From the NCBI GenBank assembly GCA_963701675.1, contig OY969623.1, forward strand, positions 2,418,001 to 2,482,000: 64,000 bases of DNA, given 5' to 3'. The notes under the pieces were generated by a model. That model saw only the letters and a list, made by a program, of their open reading frames with translations. It did no database searches and was not told the origin of the DNA. Source of the stretch: G963701675 sp963701675. Its GTDB lineage: Bacteria; Planctomycetota; Planctomycetia; Gemmatales; Gemmataceae. A program made the translations under genes and the position numbers. Shown here one piece after another: positions 1-9,635 of this stretch (position 1 is its first letter; every line of letters begins with the position of its first letter).

Positions 1-114
1 CCGGTAATCTGTGGCCGTCGCCGCAAATGGTAAAAGTATCACAAGGTCGGTTGGGGCTGACGGCAATCGTACTGAGCAAGAAATCGAAGCTTTACTTCAC
101 CTTAACGGCAGGAG

Positions 115-535
115 TTGAGTGATGAACGTCAAGAATCTGACCCGAATCGTCCTGAAGCGTTCGACCTCCCCCCCGCTGTTCCCATCGACTTCTATGACCC
201 GGGCCCGGACATCAAGAACCAAATCGAATCGTTGGGTTACAACCTGATCACCGACACATCAAGTGGCTGTGAATTCGTGTGTGACTACGAGCCGACAGAC
301 TTGGTGGATATACCGTTCACATTACGTCCGCTGGCGTACTACGGGGGGCCGGCTGTCGGGCATCTCGAGGTGGGCGAAATGCTCCGGACGCACAAACTCA
401 CGCCGAGCAGTCCGGCCTACAACGCCGGTCACCCAACGCCATTGTCTCCCCCGGCTTTCGATGCGCGGATCTGCGTATGACCGCATCGAGTTCGGCGTAA
501 CCGACATCGGCGCTTATGAATGTCAAGAGGTTGGG
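115..535 (+). pseudogene. Remnant of a secreted choice-of-anchor Q type protein
   Basis: The first reading frame (115-480) has the pattern seen at the C-terminus of choice-of-anchor Q beta-helix proteins of planctomycetes: NLITDTSSG, then PLAYYGGPAVGH, then SPAYNAGHPT and PPAFDAR. The usual closing motif continues only in another frame, as YDRIEFGVTDIGAYECQ around 478-525, so a frameshift lies near 475. The N-terminal part of such a protein (signal peptide, beta-helix) is missing. I read this as a decayed C-terminal fragment rather than a working 121-residue gene. The family assignment rests on motif pattern only. Confidence 0.5.
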
Positions 536-579
536 TGCGGCAGGGACGCCGGTATCGCCGTCTTTGCACGGCGCACACT

Positions 580-666
580 AAATTCACCATACGGGGTTTA
601 CGAACTTGCCAAAAAGCGCACTGACGCAGAGTTCGAGCTGGTCGATATCAAGGATTTCAACCTGCC
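580..666 (+). pseudogene. Short remnant of an NAD(P)H-dependent FMN reductase
   Basis: One frame encodes YGVYELAKKRTDAEFELV followed by DIKDFNLPLLD, closely resembling the segment after the first beta-strand/helix of NADPH-dependent FMN reductases, where residues of the type AEFELVDI-DYNLPLLDEP are common. Neither the N-terminal flavin-binding motif nor anything beyond the leucine-aspartate can be read, so this is at most a ~30-residue relic. The flanking frame stays open but has no recognisable content. Confidence 0.35.
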
Positions 667-706
667 TCTGCTCGATGTTTCGGGCGCGCCAATCGCGAAT
701 AAAAAC

Positions 707-751
707 GCGGATGAACTCGGATGGAGCTTTCCTCCATCCTCGTTCATCCGC
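707..751. repeat. Long hairpin (20-bp arms)
   Basis: The arms at 707-726 and 732-751 are complementary at about 18 of 20 positions around a 5-base loop. No T-run follows on either strand, so it is not a textbook terminator. It sits just after the FMN-reductase relic in a gene-free stretch. Confidence 0.6.
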
Positions 752-1142
752 TACCCCTTCTCGCCGGCCCGTTCTACCGGCGAGCGTTTGCAACCGCATT
801 ACCTCAATCGGTCGTTTCCTGCAAAGAGCCCTTCCACTTCATCTTTAGACATCGTCGAACCCAGTGCCCTCCTGGTCGGGCTGAAGCACGCTGGCCGCAT
901 CGACTTGTCTCATCCTCACCTACAATGAGATCGCCGCCGCGGGAGGATTCCCGACAGACTAAACGCCGGCTTGACAAACCTTTTCCATAGATGTTGACAT
1001 GGCGCACTGCTTTTTTGCCTTCTTGGATTCGGCGAACGGTGTGCACTTAGGAATTGACCTGCAACTCTCGCTGTGACACTGCGCCCTCATCTTTCCCCGG
1101 CCGTCCACAGCGCCGGTAGCCCCGACAATGCAGTCCCGTTCG
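752..1142. other. Gene-poor stretch
   Basis: Only short overlapping frames with arginine/serine-rich, unrecognisable translations occur here. I see no gene, RNA gene or mobile element. Confidence 0.5.
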
Positions 1143-1331
1143 TCATTCCGCGCGCTCGTATTCGACAGTGTTCTTTTCTCCGCACCTGCACGTCACGACG
1201 AACGTTTCGCGGTGCGCCAGCGGTTCGATTGGTTTCTGAGGAGGCTTTCGAGCATCATCTAACTTGAGTACTTGAATTTTCTTGCACTTCACGCAAATGT
1301 ACCGGATCGCATCCATGTAGGCCTCCGTCAA
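1143..1331 (-). CDS. Small putative zinc-ribbon protein
   Basis: A 62-residue product with two cysteine pairs spaced as in a zinc ribbon: YICVKCKK near residues 11-18 and VVTCRCGEKNTV near 45-56. Composition is balanced and lysine/glutamate-rich, unlike the shadow frames around it, which argues for a real gene. There is no clear Shine-Dalgarno sequence and no partner gene. It could be a nucleic-acid-binding or housekeeping zinc ribbon; no specific function can be given. Confidence 0.4.
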   Translation of the reverse strand: MTEAYMDAIRYICVKCKKIQVLKLDDARKPPQKPIEPLAHRETFVVTCRCGEKNTVEYERAE

Positions 1332-1681
1332 CGAGATCTACGCATGGGGGTAATAAAGACAAACTACGGTGACTGATCGAGCGCGTCGACGGGGCCGGGA
1401 GGTCATTCTGTCGGAGCTGGCGACGGAAGTAGAAAATGGCCGGACGCGACGGAGGAACCAGCTCTGTACGGTTCGCTGGTGCCAAGACGGCCATTGCTGT
1501 AGGGGGTCGCCGATGCCGGTGGCCGTAACGTCATACGGCGAAATCGACTGCACCGCCACATCCTCGAACGAGACCATGAAGGAAATGGGGTATGACCGAA
1601 CAGCTAAGACACGCCAACATCGCGGAAATTGGGTGGCTTCATTCGGCCCCTGTTGAGCGTCACGCATGATACTCGAGCGCA

Positions 1682-2068
1682 TCATCGCACTGGTGGAAGC
1701 ATGCCACGTAAACTCTGAAGCTCCGTCTTCGGCATCGCACTGGTTAGGCGACACGTAAACAACCAGAGAGCAGCGCCTTGGGCGGCGCTCAGAGTTTTCC
1801 GGGCCGAGACAGAACCCATTAGGAACGATGTGCACGATGGTTCCCGGCCATCGGCAGGCAGCGCGATGGCCACGCGCGTGCCCAACTCAATCGACATATC
1901 GCTAACGAACAAAACCGAGTCGGCCGAGATGTTGCAGATAACTGCCGGGCTTGGGCGGAATTCTGGTGGCGCGAGCAATTCTGCGGATAATTGTTGGGGA
2001 GTAGATGACTTCAAACGAACCGTAACGGACTTTGGTTGCTTCATACGAGTCAGTTCTCCAGCCTTCAC
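1682..2068 (-). CDS. PilZ-like domain protein
   Basis: This 128-residue protein reads as a short degenerate PilZ domain. Near residues 38-75 is VICNISADSVLFVSDMSIE followed by LGTRVAIALPADGRE, matching the D/N-x-S-x-x-G strand and the 'L-x-x-G-x-x-hydrophobic' element of PilZ. Near the C-terminus, WLFTCRLTSAMPKTEL resembles the closing strand and helix of planctomycete PilZ proteins. The RxxxR c-di-GMP motif is not clear, so nucleotide binding is doubtful. It stands alone among decayed fragments. Start codon uncertain; an internal ATG at residue 9 is possible. Confidence 0.45.
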   Translation of the reverse strand: MKAGELTRMKQPKSVTVRLKSSTPQQLSAELLAPPEFRPSPAVICNISADSVLFVSDMSIELGTRVAIALPADGREPSCTSFLMGSVSARKTLSAAQGAALWLFTCRLTSAMPKTELQSLRGMLPPVR

Positions 2069-2103
2069 GCGCCCGCATCGTGTGTGTCTAGAGTGTAGCT
2101 CAT

Positions 2104-2275
2104 CTAGGCAGAGTGGAACGACATATTTGGATCATCCGAGTGATAACCGTTCCCGGTAACGAAGTCGAGCACGCCATCTCCATCGAGATCTGCCAATGCC
2201 CCGCCAACCGAGGAGATCCCGCGCCGCCTGGAATGTTCCGTCGCCATTTCCTAGAAGGACACTGAACTTCTTCAT
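2104..2275 (-). pseudogene. FG-GAP/VCBS repeat remnant
   Basis: Read on the minus strand, one frame gives SVLLGNGDGTFQAARDLL and, after a one-base shift, GALADLDGDGVLDFVTGNG. These are the two halves of a calcium-binding FG-GAP (VCBS) repeat of surface proteins. The frame change within a single repeat shows decay. It ends at a stop near 2104. It adjoins, and in one open frame is fused to, the methyltransferase fragment upstream. Confidence 0.5.
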
Positions 2276-2489
2276 AGCCGCCCCAAATGTAGAAGGCGCC
2301 ACCGGGCATCAGCACCCGCGCGATGTTGTTGAACCACCGCCGAAGCAGTGGTTGAACTCTGCTTGCAGGGTCAAGCCAACCTCGAAGAAGCTCCGTGCCA
2401 AGGATCGGCCGCTGGCCAATAACTTCGTCGCGAATGGGGTCGGCCTTAGGGAACGAGCTTAGTCTTGCGGCGTTGTTCTCACAGGGCAA
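2276..2489 (-). pseudogene. Fragment of a DNA methyltransferase
   Basis: The first ~72 residues of this minus-strand frame read DPIRDEVIGQRPIL and then RWFNNIARVLMPGGAFYIWGGY, which resembles the region of N4/N6 DNA methyltransferases where the catalytic PPY segment is followed by 'LL-x-x-W-x-x-x-AR-V-L-x-PG-x-x-FYIWGGYAN'. Neither the catalytic motif nor the SAM-binding motif is present. The frame then runs into FG-GAP sequence, so this is a truncated piece joined to an unrelated one. Confidence 0.4.
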
Positions 2490-2588
2490 AACCTGATATG
2501 GTTCTGATACTCGATCTGTACCGATTCGTGTTGAAGTCCTTGGAGGTATAATGGCGAATGGAGTGTCTATCCAACGGGAGGTTCTTCA

Positions 2589-3065
2589 ATGAAACGCATT
2601 GACCTGCACACGATACCCAGCGCTGCAATTCGGATCACCTTGAACGGCTTAGCCGCTTTGCGAATCTGGGCGAAACAAATCCGCGAGTTTGCCGTAAGAA
2701 GATTCCCCGCCCGCACCGTGACATGTATCGCTTTTGGGATCAGTTTATCAGTAAATATTATTCAGGCGCGATATACGCAGCTCGCATACGAAATGCAAGC
2801 AGACGACCGCCAGGCGGTTCAGGCGGAACGAACCGCCGAACGCGAGCGGAAGGCTGCGGAAGTAAGAACGCCCGGGGAACGGGTCGAGTTGCTGCGCGCC
2901 ATCGAACGCGAACAGGACATTGACGAAAAAATTCGGCTCACCTTTGCCTGCGGGCTTCGGAAAACGACAGAGATTGGGGAGGGCGGCGAACCTGTTCGGC
3001 GTGCTTGGGAGGAAGCAGAAAGAAAGGTCAAAGAAGAATTTGCCCCGCTGGATTGGCTCATCTAA
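2589..3065 (+). CDS. Hypothetical membrane protein with coiled-coil region
   Basis: A 158-residue protein preceded by a good Shine-Dalgarno (GGGAGG about 8 bases before ATG), which fixes the start. One hydrophobic segment near residues 43-62 (RTVTCIAFGISLSVNIIQ) could be a transmembrane helix. Residues 70-110 are rich in Ala, Glu and Arg (QAERTAERERKAAEV) and could form a coiled coil. The topology would be single-pass with a cytoplasmic or periplasmic charged tail. I do not recognise a family and no neighbour gives a clue. Confidence 0.5.
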   Translation: MKRIDLHTIPSAAIRITLNGLAALRIWAKQIREFAVRRFPARTVTCIAFGISLSVNIIQARYTQLAYEMQADDRQAVQAERTAERERKAAEVRTPGERVELLRAIEREQDIDEKIRLTFACGLRKTTEIGEGGEPVRRAWEEAERKVKEEFAPLDWLI

Positions 3066-3235
3066 GAAGCTCCGACAGTCTTCGGGTGATAGCCCCACCG
3101 TCTTTCCATCACGCGGAACAGCCGGCGTTCATTTCGGGCGGGGTCGAGGAACGGAGACGTTCAACTCCCACGTTATCAAGACGGTTCCGGTAACACTCGA
3201 CGAACTACGCTGAACTTCCGACTCGGCGAGCGGCC

Positions 3236-3634
3236 GTGCAAAAGCACAGCCCAGCAACCAACTGCTTTGGGATTTCTCGACGACTTGGACGACGCGCACA
3301 TACGCAAGCGGCGGGCGGTGCTGCAATCAATCTTTTTTTGAGCGCGAGGGGATTCGTGACCAGGCGGCGAAGATGGCGTCGGCGGAGGCACTTGAAGCGG
3401 CTGGCGGCCATCTTGACAAACGGTGATCAAATCATCGGGAGCTACGCCATTACCGAGAACGTCCTTCCGGTCAGCCCACTAGGTAATATCGCGTTCAAAG
3501 CGGATTTGGTTGTCCTCCGCGGAACAGGCCAGTTCGCACATGCGACGGGTCAGGCAGTCGCTGTTGCAACGGCAAATGTCTTTACTAAGACGTTCACCGT
3601 CGAATTTGGGGGCCGGCTGACCACGATTCCATGA
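3236..3634 (+). pseudogene. Possible decayed coding sequence, family unknown
   Basis: The first third is arginine-rich and reads more naturally in a shifted frame (GFLDDLDDAHIRKRRAVLQS, then after a shift REGIRDQAAKMASAEALEAA), suggesting frameshifts near 3345. The last ~70 residues (GDQIIGSYAITENV, LVVLRGTGQFAHATGQA, FTVEFGGRLTTI) have a beta-rich pattern with G-T-G-x-x-A-x-A-T-G, as in secreted proteins of allene-oxide-cyclase-like or similar beta-barrel type. I cannot name it with confidence. Confidence 0.3.
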
Positions 3635-4368
3635 TAAGCCAGTGTTATTGGTATCAAGCATTTCCGCGCCCACTGTCGGTAGAATGCGCCCCACCGCACG
3701 TTGTTTACAAATGGGGCGAGTTTTCGATTCATCGATCGGCTCCCCGCGCGTCATTCGAACTTGGTTCTTCCGCGCTTTTGGTGATGAGTGTTCTTGAAAG
3801 CCAATGTTCACCTGTCGTTACGAAAGACGGCGGTGCAGTGTCGAGCGGATGCGGTACGATGAAATAAACGCTAGTCAGTAGCGGGTTTACGTTGTCAATG
3901 CGCGTGTCCAGAGCACCAAAAGTGCGGAAGAACCTCGAACTTTCGGACAGAGTTGTAAACACCCCCTGCTAGAGTCCCAGGGCGTGAAGCATGGTTGGGC
4001 CTGTTTTTCTCGGCATTTTCTACAGATATTACGTGGTCCCCGATTATGCGGCACTGGTATCCGTCGCGGGACGCCGCCTTTCCCCAATATCGAGATGAAA
4101 TCGTGCTACGAAGCCGGGACGCGGAGAAATGCCGCTTGCGGCTGGCAGTGCGGCCCACGGAAGAATCACGGCCCACGACGTTGGGAGAAGGTATTCGACT
4201 GCAGACATCCATTTGCGGATAACGGATATACAACACATGTGCCTATATTTATCGACCGAGATGCAGAATCACTGTGCAAGTCATGGCAACTTGAGGCGAT
4301 AGCAACCGCCGTGCCAAACGCCGCGCGGTAGAATTTCAAAACGCGTTCAGTTTACTGAGTAGAACGAC
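3635..4368. other. Gene-poor stretch with one dispersed repeat copy
   Basis: Apart from the dispersed repeat listed at 3717-3763, the frames here are short, overlap one another and look non-coding. No promoter or RNA gene is evident. Confidence 0.45.
3717..3763. repeat. Dispersed repeat, copy 1
   Basis: This 47-bp stretch (begins CGAGTTTTC, contains ATCGATCGGCTCCCC, ends ATTCGAACTT) matches 27826-27872 at roughly three quarters of positions. Similarity resumes about 80 bases downstream (GTGTCGAGC in both). It is probably the relic of an older mobile or gene-end sequence. Confidence 0.5.
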
Positions 4369-5096
4369 ATGACAGATGAAAGTTCGCAGAGAACAAAGAA
4401 ATTGCCTCGCGTTACAGAGAAGCAATCAAAGTTAATCGCCAAAATTCGCGAACGCAATCTGGCAAATCCTGGCTTGTCCGCAAAGGGGTATGTCGAAAAC
4501 ATCTTTCGCGTAATTGCCGAAGATTCTTTAAAGAGCGCAGATTACGTTGACCTATTTTGCAATATCGTCTTGGAGTCTGATCGTGGCTGCGTCTTGGTTG
4601 CTGCAGCGAATGTGGATAATGCGATTGAGAGGCTCCTTCGCGATTTTTTTGCATCGCGATCCGTTACGTCTAATAAGGACGTAGACTTCTTCTTTAAGGG
4701 TCAGGTCCCCCGTTGCGCAGCACGGCGCTAAAAATACGGCTGGCGTTTCTGCTTGGATTGATAGACGAAGATTTGAAAGATAGTCTATCGAGATTGCAGA
4801 AGTTGCGATCAGACGTCGCAGCGCATAGTCGAGAAATCATGACTCTTACGTCTCACCAAGTGACGAGAATTATCGATTGCCTTCCCGGACTGAAGCCTAT
4901 TGGGAAAGCCAAAGCTGAGATGATGGACAAGAAGAGTGTTTTGGTCATTTCGGACGGGTTGCCAGGCGATCCAAACGGAGATTCACCAAAATTGGTATTT
5001 ACTGCGGTCGTTATGATGTTGCTCAACTGCATTGAGCGCGCTCGCAAGGCGCTGAAGCGTCGCAAACCACGTCACAACTCCGGATCAGACAAGTAG
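4369..5096 (+). CDS. MltR/mannitol-repressor-like protein, interrupted by one frameshift
   Basis: Two overlapping frames (4369-4731 and 4713-5096) make one ~242-residue protein. The N-terminal part ends with the signature VLESDRGCVLVAAANVD and an acidic-hydrophobic helix. The second frame continues with PPLRSTALKIRLAFLLGLID and LQKLRSDVAAHS, the order seen in MltR-family proteins and relatives (S-F-S-x-K-I-x-L-A-x-x-L-G-L-I, then R-N-x-x-A-H). The break falls at a run of five C near 4704-4708, a typical spot for a sequencing indel. MltR proteins were first described as regulators of mannitol operons, but most homologues have unknown roles and no sugar gene is nearby. Confidence 0.6.
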
Positions 5097-5403
5097 ACCG
5101 ACTGCTGAGCAGACAAATAAGCAACCGATCTGGCCTCGTCAGACAGTTCGTTCCACAAATTGCGAATGTCCTCAGAATATCAAGTCAGGCCGTTGGCCGA
5201 GCCGAGGATCGTCCCCACCGCGCCGGAGTCGACTTGCGCTACGCTGTCGTAGGACGGCGTGCCGATGGCGAGGTGCTGTCGGCACGCTGCCACATCGTCC
5301 GCGAAGGCGTGCGACGTTCTAAGCCGAGCGGCTCGGCCAGGGAAGCATCCACAAATGGGTCTCGGATGCCCGTAATCGAGAAGCGGGTCGGAGTGAGCCA
5401 TCG
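5097..5403. other. Intergenic/decayed stretch
   Basis: No convincing gene. A minus-strand frame ending near 5180 has a plausible C-terminal sequence (SVAQVDSGAVGTILGS) but no recognisable family. Confidence 0.4.
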
Positions 5404-5637
5404 ACGAACGACCGGCTAACCATCAACACGTTGGCCGGTGACGACGTGGTGGACGCGTCCGCCCTGGCGGCGACCGCCATCCAGTTGGTCGCGGACGGCG
5501 GCGATGATAACGACATCCTCATCGGCGGCGAAGGCAATGACGTACTGCTCGGCGGCGCCGGCGATGACGTTCTCATCGGTGGCCCGGGCACCGACGTCCT
5601 CGACGGGGGCTCAGGCGATAACACCGTCATTCAGTAA
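5404..5637 (+). pseudogene. C-terminal RTX (hemolysin-type calcium-binding) fragment
   Basis: The frame reads RLTINTLAGDDVVDASAL and then a run of nonapeptide RTX repeats of the form GGxGNDxLxGGxGDDVLIGG, closing with DGGSGDNTVIQ just before the stop. RTX repeats bind calcium in secreted proteins. The upstream part of the protein is missing: there is no start codon with a ribosome site and the sequence before 5404 has no similarity, so this is the tail of a truncated gene. Confidence 0.6.
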
Positions 5638-5769
5638 CTGGAGTCGGAACAGTCCAGCGAGGCGCCGAGATAACGTCCCCAAGCATGCGCACAATTGGAA
5701 AAGCCGCCCCTGGGTGGATAGGACATCCGCGCCAGCGGACAGCCAAGCGATCTGCCGCGCGGAGCGCGC

Positions 5770-6393
5770 ATGAGCACACATCCTTTACCTATGCTGGCTG
5801 TGGCCGGTGCGCCGTTCGACTCGGAGGAGTATCTCTTCGAGGTAAAGTGGGACGGAGTCCGGGCCTTGGCGGCGTGCGGCCCCACGTGGCGGCTGTGGGG
5901 CCGCGACGGCGTCGAATACGGCGACCGCTATCCCGAGTTGGCGGTGTTGGCCCATGTGCCGCCGGATACCGTCCTGGATGGTGAGTTGGTTCGCTGGGGG
6001 CCGTCCGGTGTACCGACCCTGGGTGATATCCTGCGCCGGCACCAACTGGTCCATCCCGGTCGCATTGCCCGTGCCAGCCGGAACTTCCCGGTGGCTTACA
6101 TCGTCTTCGATCTGCTGCGGCTGCGCGGTCGGTCGTTGCTGGCAGAACCACTTCAAGCGCGTCGGGATGCCTTGCAGCAGTTGCTGCACCAACTCAATGA
6201 ACCGGGACTGGTGTTCTCGGAAGGAATCATCGGCGCCGGCCGGCGCTTCTTCGAGACCTTGGTGGCCCAAGGTCACGAAGGGATGATGGCCAAGCACCTT
6301 TCCAGTCGTTACCGGCCTGGCAGACGCTCCGCCGCTTGGCGGAAGATCAAACCCACCCAGAGCGTTCTCTTGGGAAAGCAGGTGAACCTATGA
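5770..6393 (+). CDS. Minimal ATP-dependent DNA ligase (adenylation domain only)
   Basis: This 207-residue protein has the nucleotidyltransferase motifs of ATP-dependent DNA ligases: EVKWDGVRA (motif I, Lys is the AMP acceptor, residues ~24-32), DGELVRW (motif III-like, ~69-75), YIVFDLLRLRG (~111-121), GHEGMMAKHLSSRY (motif IV, ~173-186) and AWRKIKP (motif V, ~194-200). It stops shortly after motif V, so the OB-fold domain of standard ligases is absent and the protein resembles the ligase domain of LigD-type enzymes cut short. A purine-rich site (GGAGCG) precedes ATG. It overlaps the next gene by four bases (ATGA), implying translational coupling. Confidence 0.7.
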   Translation: MSTHPLPMLAVAGAPFDSEEYLFEVKWDGVRALAACGPTWRLWGRDGVEYGDRYPELAVLAHVPPDTVLDGELVRWGPSGVPTLGDILRRHQLVHPGRIARASRNFPVAYIVFDLLRLRGRSLLAEPLQARRDALQQLLHQLNEPGLVFSEGIIGAGRRFFETLVAQGHEGMMAKHLSSRYRPGRRSAAWRKIKPTQSVLLGKQVNL

Positions 6394-6824
6394 CCGTGAG
6401 CACGAACCCCGATCTGGCGGCACTGCAAAAAATGACCGTCGCGGAATTGCGCCAGCGCTATGTCCGACTCTTTGGCGAAGCCACCACTTCGCACAACCGG
6501 CTGTGGCTCTTACGCCGCATCGCCTGGCGCATGCAAGCCCTGGCGGAAGGAGATTTGTCTCAGCGCGCTCAGAGGCGCATCGCCGAACTGGCCAATGACG
6601 CCGATCTACGTCTAAGCGCGCCACGATTGCCATCACGCCACCATCGCGCCGACTTCCGCGAAGACCAGACGGCGGCATCGAGTGACCGGGGTAATCGGTC
6701 CAATCAATCCGTACTTCCACCGGGTACGGTGATTACGCGCCCGTACAAAGGCGCCATGCTCCAAGTAAAGGTCTTGGGCAAGCCGGGACGGAACAAGCTC
6801 GCTAGAGACGTGATAATAGGGTAA
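6390..6824 (+). CDS. DUF2924 family protein, C-terminally altered
   Basis: This 144-residue product begins with the classic DUF2924 start: ALQKMTVAELRQRYVRLFGE (residues ~9-28), HNRLWLLRRIAWRMQALAEG (~34-53) and ANDADLRL. DUF2924 proteins usually sit next to a serine recombinase and are thought to assist it. The linker then reaches PPGTVITRPYKGAMLQVKVL, where the normal C-terminal domain starts, but the rest of that domain (the 'YEG-x-x-Y-x-S-L-S-x-x-A-x-x-I-T-G' part) is replaced by unrelated sequence and a stop. No recombinase follows; the convergent TrlF-like gene begins 58 bases on. Confidence 0.7.
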   Translation: MTVSTNPDLAALQKMTVAELRQRYVRLFGEATTSHNRLWLLRRIAWRMQALAEGDLSQRAQRRIAELANDADLRLSAPRLPSRHHRADFREDQTAASSDRGNRSNQSVLPPGTVITRPYKGAMLQVKVLGKPGRNKLARDVIIG

Positions 6825-6881
6825 GCCGGGGTTTCCGAGAACCATCACCAACCACGACGTTCCGCAGGTGTACGATTTGGA

Positions 6882-9550
6882 CTAGAACCCGTACACAGCC
6901 TGCCGCCGCATGAACGCCTTCGGGCTGCCTTCCAGAATCGTGCAGACGATTTCTTTCGTCTCTTTGGTGTCGATGGAGCCGCGATTCCGCACCACGGCAA
7001 GCTCACTTGAGCCACGCAGCGGGATAATAAGCTCGGCATCCCCCAGAACCACAATGTTCGCGTTGTGTGTCACGATGATGACCTGCCGGTGCTCCTTGAT
7101 GTTCCGCAGCGACCGCACCAGTGTTTTGTAGATGAATTCGCTATCCAAGTTGTCTTCCGGCTGGTCAATGATGAGCGGGGTTTTGCTCTTCGAGAACAGC
7201 AGGATCGAGAGAAGGATTGATTGCTGCTGACCCAGAGACAGCAGGGAGAAGTCACGGACAGGATACGTCTTTGTGCCGTCCGGATGCTCGATCGTCTTCA
7301 TCACCTTGATTTCCGGGCGATCTTCAAATGCGCAACGTTCGAGGGCGCATCGCACGTCCCACTTGCCCATCGTCGTCAGAACTGCAACGGCGTCATCCTT
7401 GGAAAATACTCGGTGGTTGTCGGCATCCACGACCTGTTCCAGCTTGCTGGAATCCTTCTTCTCAATGGCCTCAACCAGTGTAAGCGGAGACATTTGAGCG
7501 GCGACCAGGCTCGCCTTCGGAACCTGAGAGGTACGCCAGTTCATTTTCGTTTTAATCAGATCCTCGAATTCCTTCGAGAGCACGCCTTCGAGGAACTTGA
7601 TGGTGACCTTGTATTCGATGACCGTCGTCGAGAGATTCTTGTTCATGACGCCGGCGAAGGACTGACGCGTTGTAAAAAGCTTGCTCTTCAGCAGCCGCCT
7701 CTCGGCCATGAGCCCACGGCGTTGCTTGAAGGCTTCCTGCTGCTTTGGAATGCTCTTTCTGAGTTCGATCAGCGTGGCTGCGAATTCCGTTGCCTCTTTC
7801 GTGACCTTGCGGATGAAGGCCATGTCCAGCGTAATTTTCTGCTTCTCCAGTTCCCGACGGATTTCCTCAATCTGCTCTTGTGTTTCCTTCTCCTTGACAG
7901 TCCAGGCCCGCAGTTGGGCCAGTATCTTGGCGCTTGCGCCTGTCACTTTCGTTCTTACCTGGGTTGCAATGGACTCGATATCCGCGGCAAGTTCGGTGAC
8001 CAAGGCCTTCACCGCCTCGAATTCAATCTTGCCGACCGCGAGCGCTGAGCCGTTCAAGTCCGCCGTCAGACTCTTCAGATCCTCGCTCGTTAGACAGGCA
8101 TTGATCGAGGTCAGGAGCGTATTCAGATTCGTTTTGAGCTGATCTCGGAAACGCCGTTCCTTCGCCAGTTTCTCTTCCAGCTCTACGACTTGAGCCGCAT
8201 TTTGGCCCTTCAGCGCAATGACTTGGGCATCGGCTACGCCTTCGCCTTCTCTATTTCCGGAATGCGGTTTCTGTCACGCTGAAGCGTCTCGATCAAAGTC
8301 TGGTTTTCGAGAAGTGCATCCCGAAGCTCGTTATCGTTCTGTTTCAGTTCCACCAGGTCGATGAAGCCGTCCAGAAACTTCAACAGGATTGTGGGATCTT
8401 TGTCGCAGTGCTGGATTGTTTCGGCCGTTTCCCCCTGCCCATAGCTCTCAATGGCGATCCACGTCGGTCCGCCCGGGTCAGAGTTGGAAACTTCGTTGAG
8501 CTTGCTTCGCGTCAGCACGTGCCGCTGCCCGACTTCGTCTTCGTAGACCAGCGAGATCTCGTCAGGCCACACTTCCGAGTCAACGATGGTGTTTTCGATC
8601 ACATTCCCCGCAGCGACACGCAATGACTCCAGCATCGTCGATTTTCCGGCACCGCGACCGCCGATGATGCAGGTTAGATTTCGGCTGAAGTGGACAACCT
8701 GATCTTTGAGGAAGCCGCCTTCGAGCTTCATACCGACGAAATGAGGAATCGTTGGCGGGACCAGGCCCTCAAGACGAACGCGGGCCGCACAGTCCATTAA
8801 CGCGATCCGCAGGGAGTCAAAGGTCAACGACTCCATTTTGAATCTGGTCAGTTTCCGATTGCCCGCAGTGTTGCGGCCGAGCTTGTCCAGAGAATGCGAG
8901 TCCGACGACATGACTTTCGCAATTTCGACTTCCTCTTCATGATCCAATGCCTGGCAGCGGAGCTTCGCGCAGTTTCTCCGATGGGGGTTATCGTCGGAGT
9001 GGGAGAACCAAGGGCTGTTCTCCCCTTTTGAAACTTCCAAACCGAGCAGGTTCTTGCAGTTCATTACTTCCTGTTTGAAAGCATCGTATTTCGGGTGAGC
9101 CACCTCAAAACCGCCGGACAGTTCGATATGGGCGCAAATCCCGAAGCCCTGGAATTCACCCGCGTACTTGAGGCATTGCGGAATCGTGTCGTAACAAGTT
9201 TTCTTGTCAGGCGAAACGTTCAGCTTCCCGTAGAAACTTTCGAGAAGAGCCGGTGTCGGACAGTAGACCAGCAAATGGCCCTGCGGTGTTGAGAGCTCGA
9301 CCCCCGGCACCACGAGGATGTCCTTGCCCTCCGCGTGCTTTACGCCTCGCCAGACGTTTCCGACCTGATTGTGATCGGTGATGGCGATGACGTGCAGACC
9401 GTCGTTGATCGCGGTATCGACAATGGCCTCAGGCGTCATGGCTGGGTCGTCGACGTCGTAAGAGCCAACGTCTCCATAAGAGTGGATATGCAGGTCCGCA
9501 CGACGGAACAGCGCTCCGTTGGAATGCTGGGCAATCGCCGCATGGACCAT
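6882..9550 (-). CDS. TrlF-type PHP-domain AAA ATPase, interrupted by one frameshift
   Basis: Two minus-strand frames (9550-8234 and 8057-6882 plus the sequence between them) form one ~889-residue protein. The N-terminus is a PHP phosphoesterase domain with ADLHIHSYGD (residues ~18-27), AITDHNQV (~55-62) and VVPGVELST. A Walker A site, IIGGRGAGKSTMLESL, lies near residue 290. The middle is a long coiled coil. The C-terminus carries an SMC/RecN-like signature (LSLGQQQSILLSILLF), Walker B IIDQPEDNLDSEF, and a switch THNANIVVL. The frame break is near 8240, after EIEKAKA; one base restores VADAQVIALKGQ. A strong ribosome site (GGGGGAG) precedes the ATG. A second gene of the same architecture lies at 55707-58373. 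Family role: ATPase-nuclease implicated by context in genome defence. Confidence 0.7.
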
Positions 9551-9635
9551 GACTCCCCCTTGTTAAGCCAACGGTGCATCTTTTGTGTTACGTCGCCGGC
9601 CAGCTGTTCCCAGCAAATCGCATTGTCCCTGCGAA

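Noticed and set aside
4700..4712. Possible programmed frameshift at a C-run in the MltR-like gene
   Set aside because: No slippery heptamer with downstream structure was evident, and comparable one-base breaks occur in several other genes, so an indel is simpler.
7221..8142. Plus-strand frames of 275 and 153 residues
   Set aside because: They mirror the coiled-coil region of the TrlF-type gene on the other strand; leucine/arginine-rich shadows.
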